Below, one piece after another: positions 1-13,662 of a DNA stretch of 64,000 nucleotides. The stretch covers positions 57,676,049 to 57,740,048 of the forward strand of contig NC_092560.1 of the NCBI RefSeq assembly GCF_037038585.1, read 5' to 3'. Positions within the stretch are counted from its first letter, which is position 1; each line of letters begins with the position of its first letter. Origin of the DNA: Patagioenas fasciata (taxonomy: Eukaryota > Chordata > Aves > Columbiformes > Columbidae). The notes below the pieces were generated by a model, which had not been told where the DNA came from, did no database searches, and worked only from the letters and a program-made list of their open reading frames with translations. Position numbers and translations under genes: made by a program.

Positions 1-948
1 CATAGCAGGGAAGGAAGAGCTAAAATGCTGCTCCCAAGACCTGATCTCGTTATGCTGCATAGGACTGAACTGCAGCAAACACTGGTGTGAGCACTAGGTC
101 AAACTAAAAATTCATCTTGTTTAGTAACCCATTTTGAGCAATCTTAGTGGCAGATGCTTAAAAAATGGGGCAATTACAGTCATCTCCTTTCTGCTCTGGG
201 CTAGTCTGGGGTCTCTAAACATCGGGAGATCTCTTTCAGGGATCCTAACTGTCCAAAGCACTTTTGCAAACCTGATTCTTGAATAGCTGAACTGATTCCG
301 AAAATTTTAGAAGCTCTGTGGAGTCTTTGCAGAATGCATTTTCTATTATAAGTACCATTAATGAGGGTACCCAAATGAAAAGCACAGGCATAGCAGCATA
401 GTAAGAGCTGACACAGCTGGAGACCATGCTTGTAGGGTGACGAGGGTTACTGAAAAGGCACCAGCTCATTAAAACAAAAAAAAAAAAGTTAAGCTGGCAG
501 TTTTCCAAGCTTTGGCAACTTTTTATGTCTGGAAAACGTTCTTTTTGTTGTTCCAAAATATCTTTATTTTAAAAAATGATATATTTTTTCAGTTTTATCA
601 ATTATAAATGTAAGACAGAAAAAAACTGCATGTATTGCATGTAATTAACTCTTATTGCAAACACAAAAGCCTCTTCCATTTAAAGAAAAAATTCAGATGT
701 AACAATTGAATTCAATAAGGAAATAACAGCATTAAGAAAACTACCCTTTTTCAAAAATCTCATGGAAAACCTGGTACTTAAATTACAACAGTGTAATAAA
801 AAAACGATAACAAAGACTGAGAGGCATGCTATCAGACTTCTCCAGCACTGTTAAGTTTCTCATATGAAAGCATCTTTTCATACCAATTACTATTTTTGGC
901 TTGTATGTGCAAAGCTTAAAAACATTTTATGATGTCACAGATCATGAC
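1..948. other. Intergenic, no recognisable feature
   Basis: AT-rich sequence with scattered A-runs. A 103-codon minus-strand ORF (245-556) contains a lysine/phenylalanine homopolymer and has no recognisable domain, so I do not call it a gene. Confidence 0.7.
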
Positions 949-1408
949 ATGGGTCCAGAGGGTGGCCACAAAAATTATCAGAAGAATGGAACATCTTTCC
1001 TATGGGAACAGGTTGAAAGAGTTGGGGTTGTTCAGCCTGAAGAAGAGAAGGCTCTAGAAAGACCCTATTGTGGCCTTTCAGTACTTAAAAGGGGCCTGTA
1101 ACAAAGATGTGGACAGACTTTTCAGCAGGGCCTGTTCCAATGGGCAAGGGCTAATGGTTTTAACTACAGGAGGGGAGATTGAGACTAGACATGAGAAAGA
1201 AATTTTTTACAATGAGGGTGGTGAAACACTGGCACAGGTTGCCCAGAGAGGTGGTAGATGCCCCACCCCTGGAGACATTCAAGGCCAGGCTGGACAGGGC
1301 TCTGAGCAACCAGATCTAGTTGCAGATGTCCCTGCTCATTGCAGAGGGTTTGGACTAGATGAGCTTTGAAGGTCCCTTCCAAACCCAAACTATTATATGA
1401 TTCTATGA
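949..1408 (+). mobile_element. CR1 LINE, 3' fragment
   Basis: The copy contains CR1 landmarks in order: AGTTGGGGTTGTTCAGCCTG, GAAACACTGGCACAGGTTGC, GACATTCAAGGCCAGGCTGG, GGTTTGGACTAGATGAGC, AAGGTCCCTTCCAAACC, and the terminal ATTCTATGA-type repeat (TATATGATTCTATGA). Only the last part of ORF2 and the 3' UTR remain; 5' truncation is normal for CR1. Two overlapping short ORFs here are remnants. Confidence 0.92.
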
Positions 1409-1557
1409 CTTCTGTATAGTGTTGACTACCCTATAACTGTAAGACCAGTAAGTTTATTTCTCAGGACAGCATGTCCTGGTACACTGGGTTTCATGCTGAG
1501 GTCTCTTCTACTGATTAGATCATTATGCAGTAATATATTTTTCATATCTACATTCAG

Positions 1558-1649
1558 TGGCCAAAATTTTGTCCCTATTTACACTTCGGGTTAAGTAAAT
1601 CTTTGGCCAAAATTTTGTCCCTATTTACACTTTGGGTTAAGTAAATTTT
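1558..1649 (+). repeat. 46-bp tandem duplication
   Basis: Two adjacent copies start TGGCCAAAATTTTGTCCC at 1558 and 1604. They differ at two positions (C/T at the ACTTCGGG site and near the end), so the duplication is fairly recent. Confidence 0.95.
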
Positions 1650-4600
1650 CCAAGTTGTAAGCTTACAGCTATGTAATTTCCAGAATCAATTCGTATGCTA
1701 TAGATCTGTATTTGTACGCTGTATCTTCCATTTATTTAAAACACATTGTCTTTCTGACCAGCAGAATATGTATTTTGTAAATTTCAAAACAGTATTTTTC
1801 AAAATATGTTGAGGGAAAAACATACATAAGATTTTTTCACTAACATTTATTCACAGAAGTGTGATAGCAATGTATGACTGTGATTTAATAGTATTTCACA
1901 ATTAAAAAGAAACCCAGCAAGAATTTACTTAATCTTTTCAGTTTGAAAATGTTCTGTTTTATTGAAAAGTTTGTTGGTATTTTAAAGAAATAGTTTTGGC
2001 ACAGCTTCAGCTCTCTCCTCAAAGTTCATGTGAATCAACCGCTATTTTGCAGGAAATGATCTGCTGGGCCCTAGTTTGTTGTCCTTTTTCCTACTTAGAA
2101 ATAAAACCAGTTATTTCCAAGAACTATCCGGATTTGCTTCAGCGCTTACTATAATAGCTATCTCTAACCATGTTTAATGGTAGTTTTACCATAAAGCATT
2201 AGTAAGGGTAAGTTTATACCCAATAGTTATCACGTGCAAATGGCACTGAGGCACTGGAGGTCCCCCAGATGCCAGCTCAGGAGAGGATGTGTATTCTGTT
2301 CCTGGAGCAAACTGTGTGCTGGAGGGCATGCCACCAGACATAATTTTTATTGACATAGTCCAAGCCTCAGATCTTCTTTTAGCTGATTGTGAGAAAGCCA
2401 GTCTGCTCCCTGGAAGGGACTTATGGGATGAACATCAGAGGATAAAGCCAGTGATATTATCCTCACCAGCGGACACATAATAGCCTGGGCACAGCCAGGT
2501 TTTCCCCATTGCTTCTGCATATTTGCTTCACACACAGTTGGAGACTTTAATAAAAATTTCCATGTAGATATAGCCTGAGAGGGAGCAACTGTTGAAAAAT
2601 ATTTGTACCTATGAAATAGGAGTTTTTGTTCAAAGCAGACCACTTTCATTTTTTTGCAGATTAAATTATCTCAAAATGTATCACAAACCTTCTTGACCCT
2701 TTCCTTCTCACAGATGACAAAATATTCTAGGACTTAAGTGAGAATGTATAGCTAATCTGCTTTGGAAAGATGTATGCAGTATTACCCTTAGAAATATGAG
2801 AGACATCTAGCCCATTTGCTTCCTAGAATATTTAGAATAGATTATGAATAATACTTTCTGGTAGTCAGTTGAAATGCATCAGCCATCATTCTGCTTTCTT
2901 AAAAGAGAAAACATATGAAAAGTGTGTGGTTCAAAATTTTTAATGAAATCAATTTATCCGAAAACTACATATCTTGCTGAGCAAAATCATAAAGAGGAAA
3001 ATTTGGTACAGTTCCAATTATCGCCTTTCAAACAGAGATGTCTTTTGCTCTTTGCTGTAGTCTAAGTACTGAAGAGATGGATAGTCATAGCTGTGGAGCA
3101 CTTTCTACATTATCATATCTATAGATATGTAAATACAAAACCTACATTTCAGCTACTGCTTTCCATGTATTATTAAAGACACAATACGATGCAATAGAAT
3201 GGAAGGTACTCATCTCCTCTATAGAAATAGAAATATAACAGGTATTCTGCCTGCTTAAATCAGTGTTTGTTTTTCAAAGGTACATAAAAAGAGCAGAATC
3301 ACTTGCCCTTCAAGTTGAATTATGTGGTAATCCGGCTGCACGGGTGAAAACTGTGGACGAAACTCTGTTTTGGGTGACATTCATTTTGTCTACAGTCACC
3401 TAAAATGTAGATGTCCAGCCTAACAGGGTTACCCAGGTTTCCTCCACAGTTAGTGAAAAGAGATATGGACCTCCGAATACTGGTTTAGTCTATGTATCTT
3501 AAGAGGAAATAATTAACTTACAGAATTGGCTTTGTTTATTGGCAACGAAGTGAAGCTAAGATGATCTGCATAAGCTAAAATCCTCACTTTCTGTTGATTC
3601 CTGCTTGTTGTGCCATCATCCCTGTGATTTCCTTGCCTCTTGGTTCTTCCAGAATCACCAGGCATGCACGTCCTTTTGGAGTACTTACCTTGGAGTACTA
3701 CCAGGCATCAGTTGAGGCTTTGTCAGCACATTCAGGTATGCTGTGCACAGGACACGCATGCTGTGTAAAAATCTCTCAGCTCTATTATCTGCACAGAATG
3801 GCTTTCAGAGGCTTTGTACCTTGTGCCACTCTTGTAGCAATGGAGAGACTTTCATTGCTTTCATCTGTTGAAAAACTATTCTGAATGAGAAGAAAAACCG
3901 GAGAGTTATCTTGTGCCCTAACAAAGGGGAACATCTGGCCTATAAATGTATGCATTGCATTTTTAGAACTACATTATCAAATTTACTTTAAAGTATAAGG
4001 ATTATAAGGATACATTGAAAGCTTCTTCACCTGCCCATCACAATCCTTCTAAGTGTATTACCTCACGTTCCAGGGACTGGAGGAGTACATATGATTTAGG
4101 GAAGGTTGGAAGTTTGAAAAACATCAAAGCGACAGAATCCTTTTCTTTTGCAGAGAAACACTATTGATTCTGTAAGGGCGGGGGTTGTGGGGGGGGGAGG
4201 GATGGAACACAAAGCATTAACATGACCAGTCAGCAGTTTAAAAGCTAAGTTCTGCTTTAGAAAGTTCAAAATGAAGAAGTGATTATTCAGACATCATCTT
4301 TAAATGAGATCTTAATCTATCCTAAAACAGATGGTCCACAGTTAATGTTTCTTGTATCTAAAATATTTCATTCAGTATCACAAAACAACTTTCAACAGCT
4401 GCTGAAAACAAATACTAATTATAGCAGGAAGATATAACCATTCACTGTTCCCCAAAATCATAAATAAGTCAACATGCACATTCAGAGATGACAGCAACAG
4501 TCACAATAAACGGTACCCTGTTTTGTGTGTGTGTGTTTTTAAACTGAACAGATTTCACCATCTGTGCTTAATTATTCTGGGATCATTGCCATTATTTTAT

Positions 4601-7600
4601 TCAAGATTTGCTGTCCGGTTTTAATAAATTAATGAGGTGTTAGGAAAATCCTTATGTGAATGGAAAGAATGCATCACCACTGTTTACAGAGCAACCCCAA
4701 TATTCTATCAGCTGCCATCCTTCTTCTCAGGAGACACCATAGATAACTACTAGCACACTGTGTGCATAATTACCTTACTAACCCTCCTCCAGAAAACCAT
4801 ACATGTTTGTGAGACTAAATCCTTACGCTCCTCAATTCAGCTTTCCCAGATTCCACTCTGGCTGGAGTCCTCCATACTGGATGTCTATTTTAGACAATCT
4901 TTCTGGAATTTGGGGGCAAAACCAGTTAAATTTGTTTGAGAATGAAATCAGGAAGGGAAAAGAAGAAACCACTGGAAGTCTGTGAATCCTTCTTAAAACA
5001 CATCCAGGATCAGAGTCAATAATGAGACAGGGACAAGGAATTGAGGATCAACCTTAGTCGTTCCAAATGTCTTTGCCATTCCCATAAAAACCTGTCCAGA
5101 TTAGGGCAGTTTAACACACCAGGGGCTTGTTGCGTATGCTTCGGCTGCCCAGAGCTCCAGCTGGTGTCCAGGACCAGGTAAGCCTCTCTGCAGCCTTGGG
5201 CAGCAGGGCATCACCTGGGCTGACTGGTGACTCAGGCTCTCCAGCATGGAGGGGCAGGTGCTAAGCACTGCAGATGGCAGCCACCAATGGACCACCTCGC
5301 TCATCCTCCTGTGCTCTGGAAGAGGCAGGGTTTGGACCATTCAGTAGAAGTAAGAAGCCCATCACACTAAAGGCAGAAGACCCGACCAGGACAGGAACTC
5401 TGTCCTAGCTTGCTTGTTAGGCATATCCAAAAGGAACATAAATAAGGCTGTTCCTAGAAAAAGAAGCCTCATCTGATTTTCAGCATCAGTGAGGCTTCCA
5501 AGTGGCTCTGGTCTCAGTACCAGAGAAGGCAGAATGCTTGATTCAGAAGCAGAATACATTGTCTTGTAATTAGAGATGATGTAATGCATATGCATTACAA
5601 CATACAACATACATAGGCTGCTCAAAACACTATCATTTTGGCATTCCTTACATAACAAATATTTATCCTTGCAACCCCAATATCTCCTACCATCTCCTTT
5701 AGGCATAGTTTTTGTGTCAGTGCACTATTATATATGAATAAACCAGAAAATCAGTCAATCTGTGAATGTTTAAGCAGTAATACATGAGGTCAACTGCATT
5801 CCCTAGAGAATGGAGGATGAGGTAAGAGAAGAGAAACTGGGAACTACTAGCAAATCATTAATTACCTGAGAAATACAGTGGGATGATGTTGTCTTTTCTC
5901 TAGCAGGGGTGCTTGTGAACATTAACTCTGGGGATTTGGTTGCAATTTGTAAAGCATGGACAGAGGAGAATGAGTCCTTGTCCTAAGCATGGTGCTACAA
6001 GAGCACAGACATCTTCACTATTAAGGAAAAGCAGCAAAAGGGATTAGACCTTCTTGTTTGAAAATTGTTAGTGTGTCATTCAGTCAGATCACCCATGAAA
6101 GGAACTGAACATCCCCACTGAAGGAGCAGTTTGAAAAGTTTTGCTCTGGCTGCCTTAATCTGATATAAACCACTGAATCAACTAAATTAATATCATCTGT
6201 CAGACATTTGTCATTGTGTTCCGCTCTCTATTTGCTCTTTTTATGCTTGAGTCTAAATATTGTACCAGCTAGGGTATTACTTATGTCAAACATCTTTGCT
6301 TTGCACCTTAATTTAGTCTGAGGTAAAAGATGTCAAATCAATATCTTGTTTAATGCCATGGGTCTGATTTGTGTAATCTGACAGGGAAAATAAAAGTCCT
6401 TTTTTTTCATGTTAGTGGTGTAGAGCCATTAAACCAAATTCTTGGACTATCCTAATTATTCATTATTGCAATGGTAATAAATGCATCATCTATGCTGGAT
6501 CTAAAACGAAATATATTTTATACAGTGGTCAAAATGATCCCATCTAGACCAGCATGCCATAACAGGACTAGAAACTTATTTATACACATACACACACAGA
6601 GAAAACAGATGTTATGTTATCATTTCTAGATTTCTAGCAATTCTGTACATAGCTATGATTTAGAACTAAATAAAGATAAGCAAATATCAAAAAAAAAAAA
6701 ATATTTTTAGTGGAAAGGGTACGCAATCCCCAAAAAATTTGTCAGTGTGATCCATGGTGGTAAAGCCTGGATGCTGCCAATGTCAATGAGAGCTTTGCTC
6801 TTGCAGGAAAAGGATCCAGGTACCACTCAGGACAGGTGAAGGTCATGTGTGCCAGCAGAGCTGTGTAACACATTCCCCTCACCATGCTGCTACATGGGCA
6901 TAAAGTCCAAATTACTTTCTCACTGAAATAAGGCATGGCACATAGCTAAGTAGATCTTGTACTCTCTAGATAAAAACAACAATAGTATGTCTTTAGCCTT
7001 GAATAAGAGGAAATACAGCAATCTTATCTGAGCCTCTGGCAGCCCTTATCTCAGAGACTGCCACTCAGCGCTATGATGCCTGCCCACCGCTGTAATGAGG
7101 GCTTTCTGCAGTAGGTCCCAACAACAGTACTTCGTTTTGCTGCAAGGAAGGCTTGCAACCTTCCTTGGCTCGTATCATGACGGAAAAGATAGTGCTGCTC
7201 GAAATGAAAGCTTTGCATGAGTCCCCGTGCTGACAGCAGGCAGCCCAGCTGTGTTTTACCCAAGCAGCTGAAGGAGCACTCCCACAGCAACCTTGTGTTC
7301 TCTCATTTTTTTACACACAGCAGCAACTGCAGGCAGCTTTAGTGATGAGTTGTTTTCTGTTACTGCAACATCAGGTAACTCCTTCAATCAAAACAACGTA
7401 GACTGCCCGGCAGGTTTGATCATAACCAGACGAAAAAACAAGAAGTAGTTTTATCTCATATCCCATAAGACCTAGTCCTTTTAAAGGCAAGTGCAAATCT
7501 ACATGTTTTCTGTGTAATTTTGCTATCCATCAGAGCAACACACAAAGTTACGCTGAAGGGAAATATTTACATGCTCCAGAAACTGAGTAAGTGTATTACT

Positions 7601-8599
7601 CAAGGCTGACCTTCTACAAATTCGCATGAAGCATGGCAAAATACTGAATTCTGCGAAACTATTGCTGGACCGAGTTAACACAGGGTAGTTTACTGGGTAT
7701 ATGTTGACTCTTGCCCAAACACGCTCTTGTATTTACAAAATAATGAGTTATGTATCAATAGTTTCACAGTTAGTCAAAAAAGCTGGCAGGAAGAGGAAGC
7801 AATATTTTAGGAGTAAAGAAGCATAGTGATGATGTCAAAACTTTTGAGAGCTGAGTGTGACTTTGTAATGGAAATTAAACAATTAGCTACATTCAGCTAC
7901 AGAAGACATAACAGCCCTAATACTAGAAGGATAAATAGATAGAACCTAAAACTAATTGAAATCAGAAGTAAAATACAGATTAAGGAAAATGCTAACACAG
8001 AGAGCAAAAGGAAGACAGGGTTATGGGTATGAAAGTGAAAATTGTCTCAAATAAAGTGGAAGCAGAACTCAAAGACTTTGTGCACCCTTGATTAAAGCAA
8101 TCAGACAAACTCTATTTCGAAACTTCTAAACTTCTCCTCTATCAAATCTCAGATTTGGTAGCAAATATTTTCCATAAACCTACCTAATCAATGGAGGCAC
8201 AATACAAGTGGATAACAGGACATTAATGTCCTTATTTAAAGAATAGGGAAACAAAGTGAAATAGCAAAAATTACCTACGTTAGCCAAACCTCAATGATAT
8301 TTAAGGTTTTAGAGCAAATCAGGAAAGGCATCGAAGGAAAGACAGAGTGAAACAGGAACTGGAGAACTCAAGTGTAGCAAAGGCAAAGCCAGGAAAAGTT
8401 ATTATTTTTCCTTAGGAAGAAAAACAAATTTCTTAAAGTCAAGCAAAGGAAACAAACTTCAATAAATACCAGCTAGCACCTCATGAAAGATCACTTGCTC
8501 AATCAGAGAAGGGATTATTGCAAGAACTGTTAAAAAGGCATGCAGACAGCTACCAGAGAGCTGACAGTAAGCTGTGCTGTAAGGAGAACCATCCCTCTC
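1650..8599. other. Intergenic, mostly featureless
   Basis: Apart from the G-rich tract at 4176-4201 I recognise nothing. Slightly GC-rich patches at 5100-5340 and 7030-7290 hold short minus-strand ORFs without known motifs. About 6440-6500 is rich in TAATTA-like and ATAAATGCATC-like sites and might be a conserved element. Confidence 0.6.
4176..4201 (+). other. G-quadruplex-type G-rich tract
   Basis: GGG, C, GGGGG, TTGT, nine G, A, GGG fits the four-run G-quadruplex pattern with loops of 1-4 bases. No gene lies near, so any function is unknown. Confidence 0.6.
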
Positions 8600-8700
8600 A
8601 ACTGTCAGTCCACTCACACCTGTCTTAGGGCACCCATTCTGTTTCCTATTCTCATTAATGGCCTTGGGGTAGAGGATATAAGAGCCCACTGGCTAAATCT
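8600..8700 (+). mobile_element. Possible older LINE RT fragment
   Basis: A short translated stretch, LRAPILFPILINGLGVED, resembles the LGPILFLIFINDLG block of CR1-like reverse transcriptases. It is separated by about 550 bases from the clearer relic at 9190, so it may be a second copy or the same one with an insertion. The evidence is thin. Confidence 0.35.
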
Positions 8701-9189
8701 ATCTATACGAACCGGAGGAGTAGGAAGAAAAAGCAGCAGAATAGACTTCGAAAAGTAGGAGGTCTCAGAGCCTGATTAACCAAAGCACTGAGCCTCCCAC
8801 ATCAAAATTGACCCATCAAGCTCAGCATTTCCTTGACTTCACAGCACTAGAATGCCTTCCTCCTTCATGAAGCAAGAAAATGTCCCAAAGAGGGCTCCCA
8901 GCCAAACGACTGGAATCAAGAAGTATGAGGATACATTACCCAAACACAGGAAGAGAGGAGCAGACTCAGCAAGTGTCAGCACAGTGCTCAAAATGATCCC
9001 CACTTTGCAAAGGCAAGTCCTCCTCTGCAAACCAATTTGAGTTTTCTGGACTGATCAGTAAGTGTGTAGAAAAGGATGTATGACTGACAGATAATCTCTC
9101 TGCTTTTCTAACACTTTCACCAGGGTCATCCGCCAAGGACTTCTAAGGAAACTCAGCAGCCGTAACATTGGAGGCAAACAGTCAGCTTA

Positions 9190-9960
9190 TGCCATGGAGG
9201 GGTGTAACATGCAGCATTCTTCAAGGCTATGCACTGGTACTTGTGGTGTTCAATAAATTCAGAGTGATCTGGAAACAGCAATGTGGTAGCAGAGTTTGCT
9301 GATGCTTATTTATTCAGGGTACTTGAAAAGAGCAATCTTCAACAATTGCAGGAGAACCTCATCAGACTGAATGACTTGATAATAACATACAGATTAAATT
9401 CAGGACAGATAATCATAAAGTCAGCCTCAAAGGAGAAAAAAAAATCCTAATTTCAGACATCAGATGATGGTTTCCAAGTTGACCATTACCATTCAAGAGC
9501 AAAATTTTGAGATTATGACAAATCGTTCCAAAATACATCTGCTTAGTGCTCAGTAGGACTCAAAAGAGCAAACTGCATATAAAGAATTATTGGAAAAGAA
9601 ACAGAGAATAAAACCAAGAATATAATTATGTTCCTGAACGAATTCAGGCTTTATCCACAAATTGAATATTGCGTGCAGTTCCACTAACTCTCATCTTCAG
9701 CAGGAGATAACAGAACTGTTAAGCATTCAAAAAAGGAACGAAGGTGATCGAAGATGTGGGTTGTTTCCCACAAAACCAAAAATTTTTGATGGTTATTGTT
9801 TCAGATTCCTTAGTCTGAAAGAGAAACAACTGAGGAAGAAAATTATAGGGGTCCACAAAAGCATGACAGCCTACAGGGACAGAGGCACAACATCTGGCAG
9901 GCAACTCAGAAAAGGCCATGGGAGCTGGCTGTCCAGGAAGGGCATTATAGCATCAATCAT
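9190..9960 (+). mobile_element. Ancient CR1/L3-type LINE relic
   Basis: The sequence follows the order of an old CR1-like ORF2 although it is heavily diverged. CTTCAAGGCTATGCACTGG...GTTCAATAAATTC resembles the VLGPVLFNIFIND region, and GTAGCAGAGTTTGCTGATG the FADD region. TTGAATATTGCGTGCAGTTC (about 9663-9682) resembles LEYCVQF, and AGAGAAACAACTGAGG (9820-9835) the KRRLRG region. Stops and indels are plentiful. It predates the other CR1 copies here. Identification is by eye. Confidence 0.62.
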
Positions 9961-12900
9961 AGAAGGAGTAATTTAACCGAACAAGGTCTGCAGGGAAAGA
10001 TAATGTCTCATTAAATCAAACATTACAGTTGGGAAAGAGATGACAAATTTTTGGGCATGCCCATCCTTCTTCAGGTTATTTGGTATCTACTAGACTATGC
10101 ATCTGGCAACAAAATGTCTCAACACTGGTATTGAAATGTCTTAAACATTTCCATTTTTGTAATGACTTGATCGATTTTGTTCACAAAGTACAAGACATGT
10201 CAGTTGTTGTACTGTCCTCACAGTGCCTATGTGCTGGCTGAAGCCTAGACAATGTAGCTGAGGTGGGAATGGGAGCACTGAGAAAGATGCCTCTGCATAC
10301 AGAGCATCAGTTCTTTAGAAAAGCTTCCTCTCCCATTCCCACAATGATTACTGTCTTTTCAGTGTGTTGGTACATCACTCTATACACCACAACATGCAGA
10401 ATCACAAAAAAGAAAATCACTGCAGTTGGTAACAGACAAAACCAAAGACATACATGTACATTTGTAGCACAGTTTATCCTTTTGTCTACTTTACAGGCCT
10501 CATGCAAACACAAAAGCTACCTACTTCCACATGTTCTGGGGCCTTATCCAAAAATACAGCTCCAGATACATGCAAGCTGCAAACATGCTGATCCCTCAAC
10601 TTGAGAGTCATTATGCTTTTAACAGCATGCTGTTATTTTTTACTAAGGCACAACATACACATAGAAAGGATTCCCCTGCACAGCCCTCTCCAGCTGACTG
10701 TATAAGAAACAAGAGCCTATGGTTCAACATTTTATACCTCTACAGCACCCACCTTAGTGTGAGCACTGGTCAGCACAGGAAAACCTCAGTCACTTCTCAC
10801 TGAGTTGCAGTTCATTATTTAGAGAATTTTTTTATTTTTTTATTTTTTTTTTAAAAAAAAAAAAAGGAAGAGTGCTTCCGTCTGTGACAGGAGTGCTCAA
10901 TAGGGTGAAGATAGCAGAACAGCTGTACATTCTTGTTTTTTCTTCTGGGTAAGCCATATGTGTAAGTCTATGCATCTGCTCATGCTGCTGTGTTACAGGC
11001 TGATAAGGAAGCAATGCAGCAATCCATAAGAAAGTACTGTAGCTGAGCTCTCATCTGAGCCATATGCTATGATGGTATCTTCTCTGATTTATAGTCCAGT
11101 ACATTCAATTCTTACTACGCTCTGCATTTTCCCTCCTCTGTAGTAGTCCAGCGGAACAAGAGCTTTTTATCTTACCACGTCTCCCCCAGCCCTTTGAGAA
11201 GAGAAATCTTTACCACAATAGAAAGACAGAGTACCTGTTAAATTTGAGGCTACTGAGTAGAAGTTATTTGTTCTCATTATTATTATTTCATTATTGGAAA
11301 TTAAATATATTTGCCATCTATTACCTCAATGACCTATAGAGCATGTCAGTAGAGTTCTGCCCACATTGCCATCACCTGTGATTGCCTTGGACGTCTTTTT
11401 CAGAGACAGCAGCAGCAAGACAAGGAAACAAGAACACCCTGATAGAATTAGTGAAATTGCCAGAAAGCACAGCCAGGGACACAGTCATTAAAATGCTGCA
11501 GAATTAATTTCAGCCTGGAAATTATCCATTACCTAAATGCCTTTTATAGATTACCAATGCTAATGAATTTTTGCCTAATGGTACATTAAAAGAAATTTTC
11601 CATCATTTTTAATTAATTGTTGAAAGCAAACAAATATCCAAACATTCGATAGCATAGCCTCAGTTCTGTAAACCAAGGTGTACATTCAATTTTACTCACA
11701 TCAGTAGATCTTTTAACTCCATACACACAAACAGCCCAGGAAACGAACTACATTCATCTGCACTTGCAAAATCAGAGCCAAGGATCATCACCAACCTCTT
11801 CTCACAAAGAGAAATGTGTCCTTTCTTTTTGTTCCAGAAGACTTGTGGTGGAAACTACTTAATCTCTTTATTGTGAGGTCAAGGTGGGAGAATGGGGCTT
11901 AGGAAGGAATGTGTGGAAAGAAGGAGAAAAATAATAAAGTAAACATTTCACAGCAATCTCCAATGAAAGTTACCACAAGACATGCCAGCACTGCCAGATA
12001 GATTGGCCAAGTATGAATTTCAACAGATTTTCCTCAAAGATGTGGTCCTAGCTTGAAAAGCTATTCCATTAAAGTTGATTATTTATGGTTTGCATTTATT
12101 ACATCTCAGCAGCTTCAGCCTAGATATGCTCAATGTAATAGAAAGACCACAAAGCAAACAAAGTCCCTTTCTTAACTAAAAATTACTTCCCAGGAGGCAT
12201 CGGAATGACACAAGATACGAATTTATCATATCCTGCCTTAAAACTATTCCTGAACTTTTATTACTTTTCTTCCTTTCGCATGCTAATTAGAAATTCAGTT
12301 TTATTCGGTGAGGTTAAGCGGCTGTTGTGCACATGACTACATATCAGCGAGGTGCAGGGTTTTTTATGCACGTTATATACAAGCAGCTATACAGCCCTGG
12401 CCCAAGACATGAAACTTCCAACAATTAAAGAAAGAGCGCATTGCAGTGAAGTAGAAATCAATCATTATATAAAGGGATTTAGAAAATATATGCCTTGCTT
12501 CCTGGGACTGCAGCCCAGCAAATGAAAGCATATACAATACAGTGTTATCTGAACCAGAATCAACCACAGTAAGTTTCTGAGAGCAAATATTTACTAGTTG
12601 CATCTGAAGAGCTGATGCATCCTTGAGACCTGCAAGTCTTTATTCTGGCTTCTTACCACTAATTAAATATGTCAAAACTAGGTCCTTTCAGGAGAACAAA
12701 TACAAACATAGGTCTATAAAAGAAGCCACAGGCCTGTTGCTTTAGACTTTAATAATGAAGGGGAGTAGTTTGGCTGCCTGGGAACATATTTCATGGCAAT
12801 ACCTAATGCAAGTTGAATGTTGGGCTGTGCGCAATTATTGGCCTCTGCTCAGCTGAAACTGCTTTTGCTACAATTTATTATGATAAAGCAACAATCACAA

Positions 12901-13605
12901 CACCAAAGTCCTCAGAAATCCCTGAACACAGTTTCCCATCCATTCAGCTCAGGCTGCAAGTGCAGCACAGGAGTCTCACAGGTCCCTCTACCCCTTCTAC
13001 GAGACGCTCATTAGCCAAACATTGGGGCCAAGTCTTTTTTATGTACCATCTGCCCTGGACAAGAAGCTCCTACACAGTGTTTACCACCATTACTCCATGT
13101 TTCCATTTCATTTCTCTCTTCCACAGACAAAAGTGGTATGCAGGCCTTCAGCATGAAAAGCTCAAGGCAGCCAAGGATGGCAAGGTAGAGAGGAAAACAG
13201 AGCAAAACTCACAAGTAGCTCCCTGCAATTTCAGCATGGGCAGAATTACAGCCCCCAGGCCTCCACCTGAGCATTGAACTTCCAGCTCATGCTCAAACTG
13301 CCAGAGAAGACTATTATTAAGGCTGAAAAGTCAGTACATGCAAAGTAGATAACACCAGAATTAGATTTGTATTTGCAGAATAGGTGGGACATGGACATTT
13401 TTTCCTAGCCAAGACAAGTCTGATGCTTTGGAATTGCTTCTCAGCTTGATTTGAGGTAAAAAGCTGACATTCCAAAAATTACTATTGCCTTAGTAATTGT
13501 TTTCTTTTAGTATTTTCAGAACATTTTGTTTTGATTTTGCCCTTTTCATTTTACGAATTCTTTCATATAAACTAAATCTCTGGGGGGAAAAATGGGTTTA
13601 CACTA
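9961..13605. other. Intergenic, no gene recognised
   Basis: It contains the low-complexity run at 10828-10865 and an AT-rich stretch at 11500-11640 that may be a conserved non-coding element. The longest frame (12813-13277, 154 codons) opens at TTG, has no recognisable domain and is not called. Confidence 0.6.
10828..10865. repeat. T-rich/A-rich low-complexity run
   Basis: T-runs broken by single A bases pass directly into 13 A (10853-10865), forming a T10/A13 inverted repeat. It is likely slippage-prone simple sequence. Confidence 0.9.
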
Positions 13606-13662
13606 TAGGTAGGTAGGTAGGTAGGTAGGTAGGTAGGTAGGTAGATAGATAGATAGATAGAT

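Noticed and set aside
12813-13277. Longest single open frame in the window (154 codons, plus)
   Set aside because: It opens at TTG, has no recognisable domain, is overlapped by other frames and has no matching splice or promoter context.
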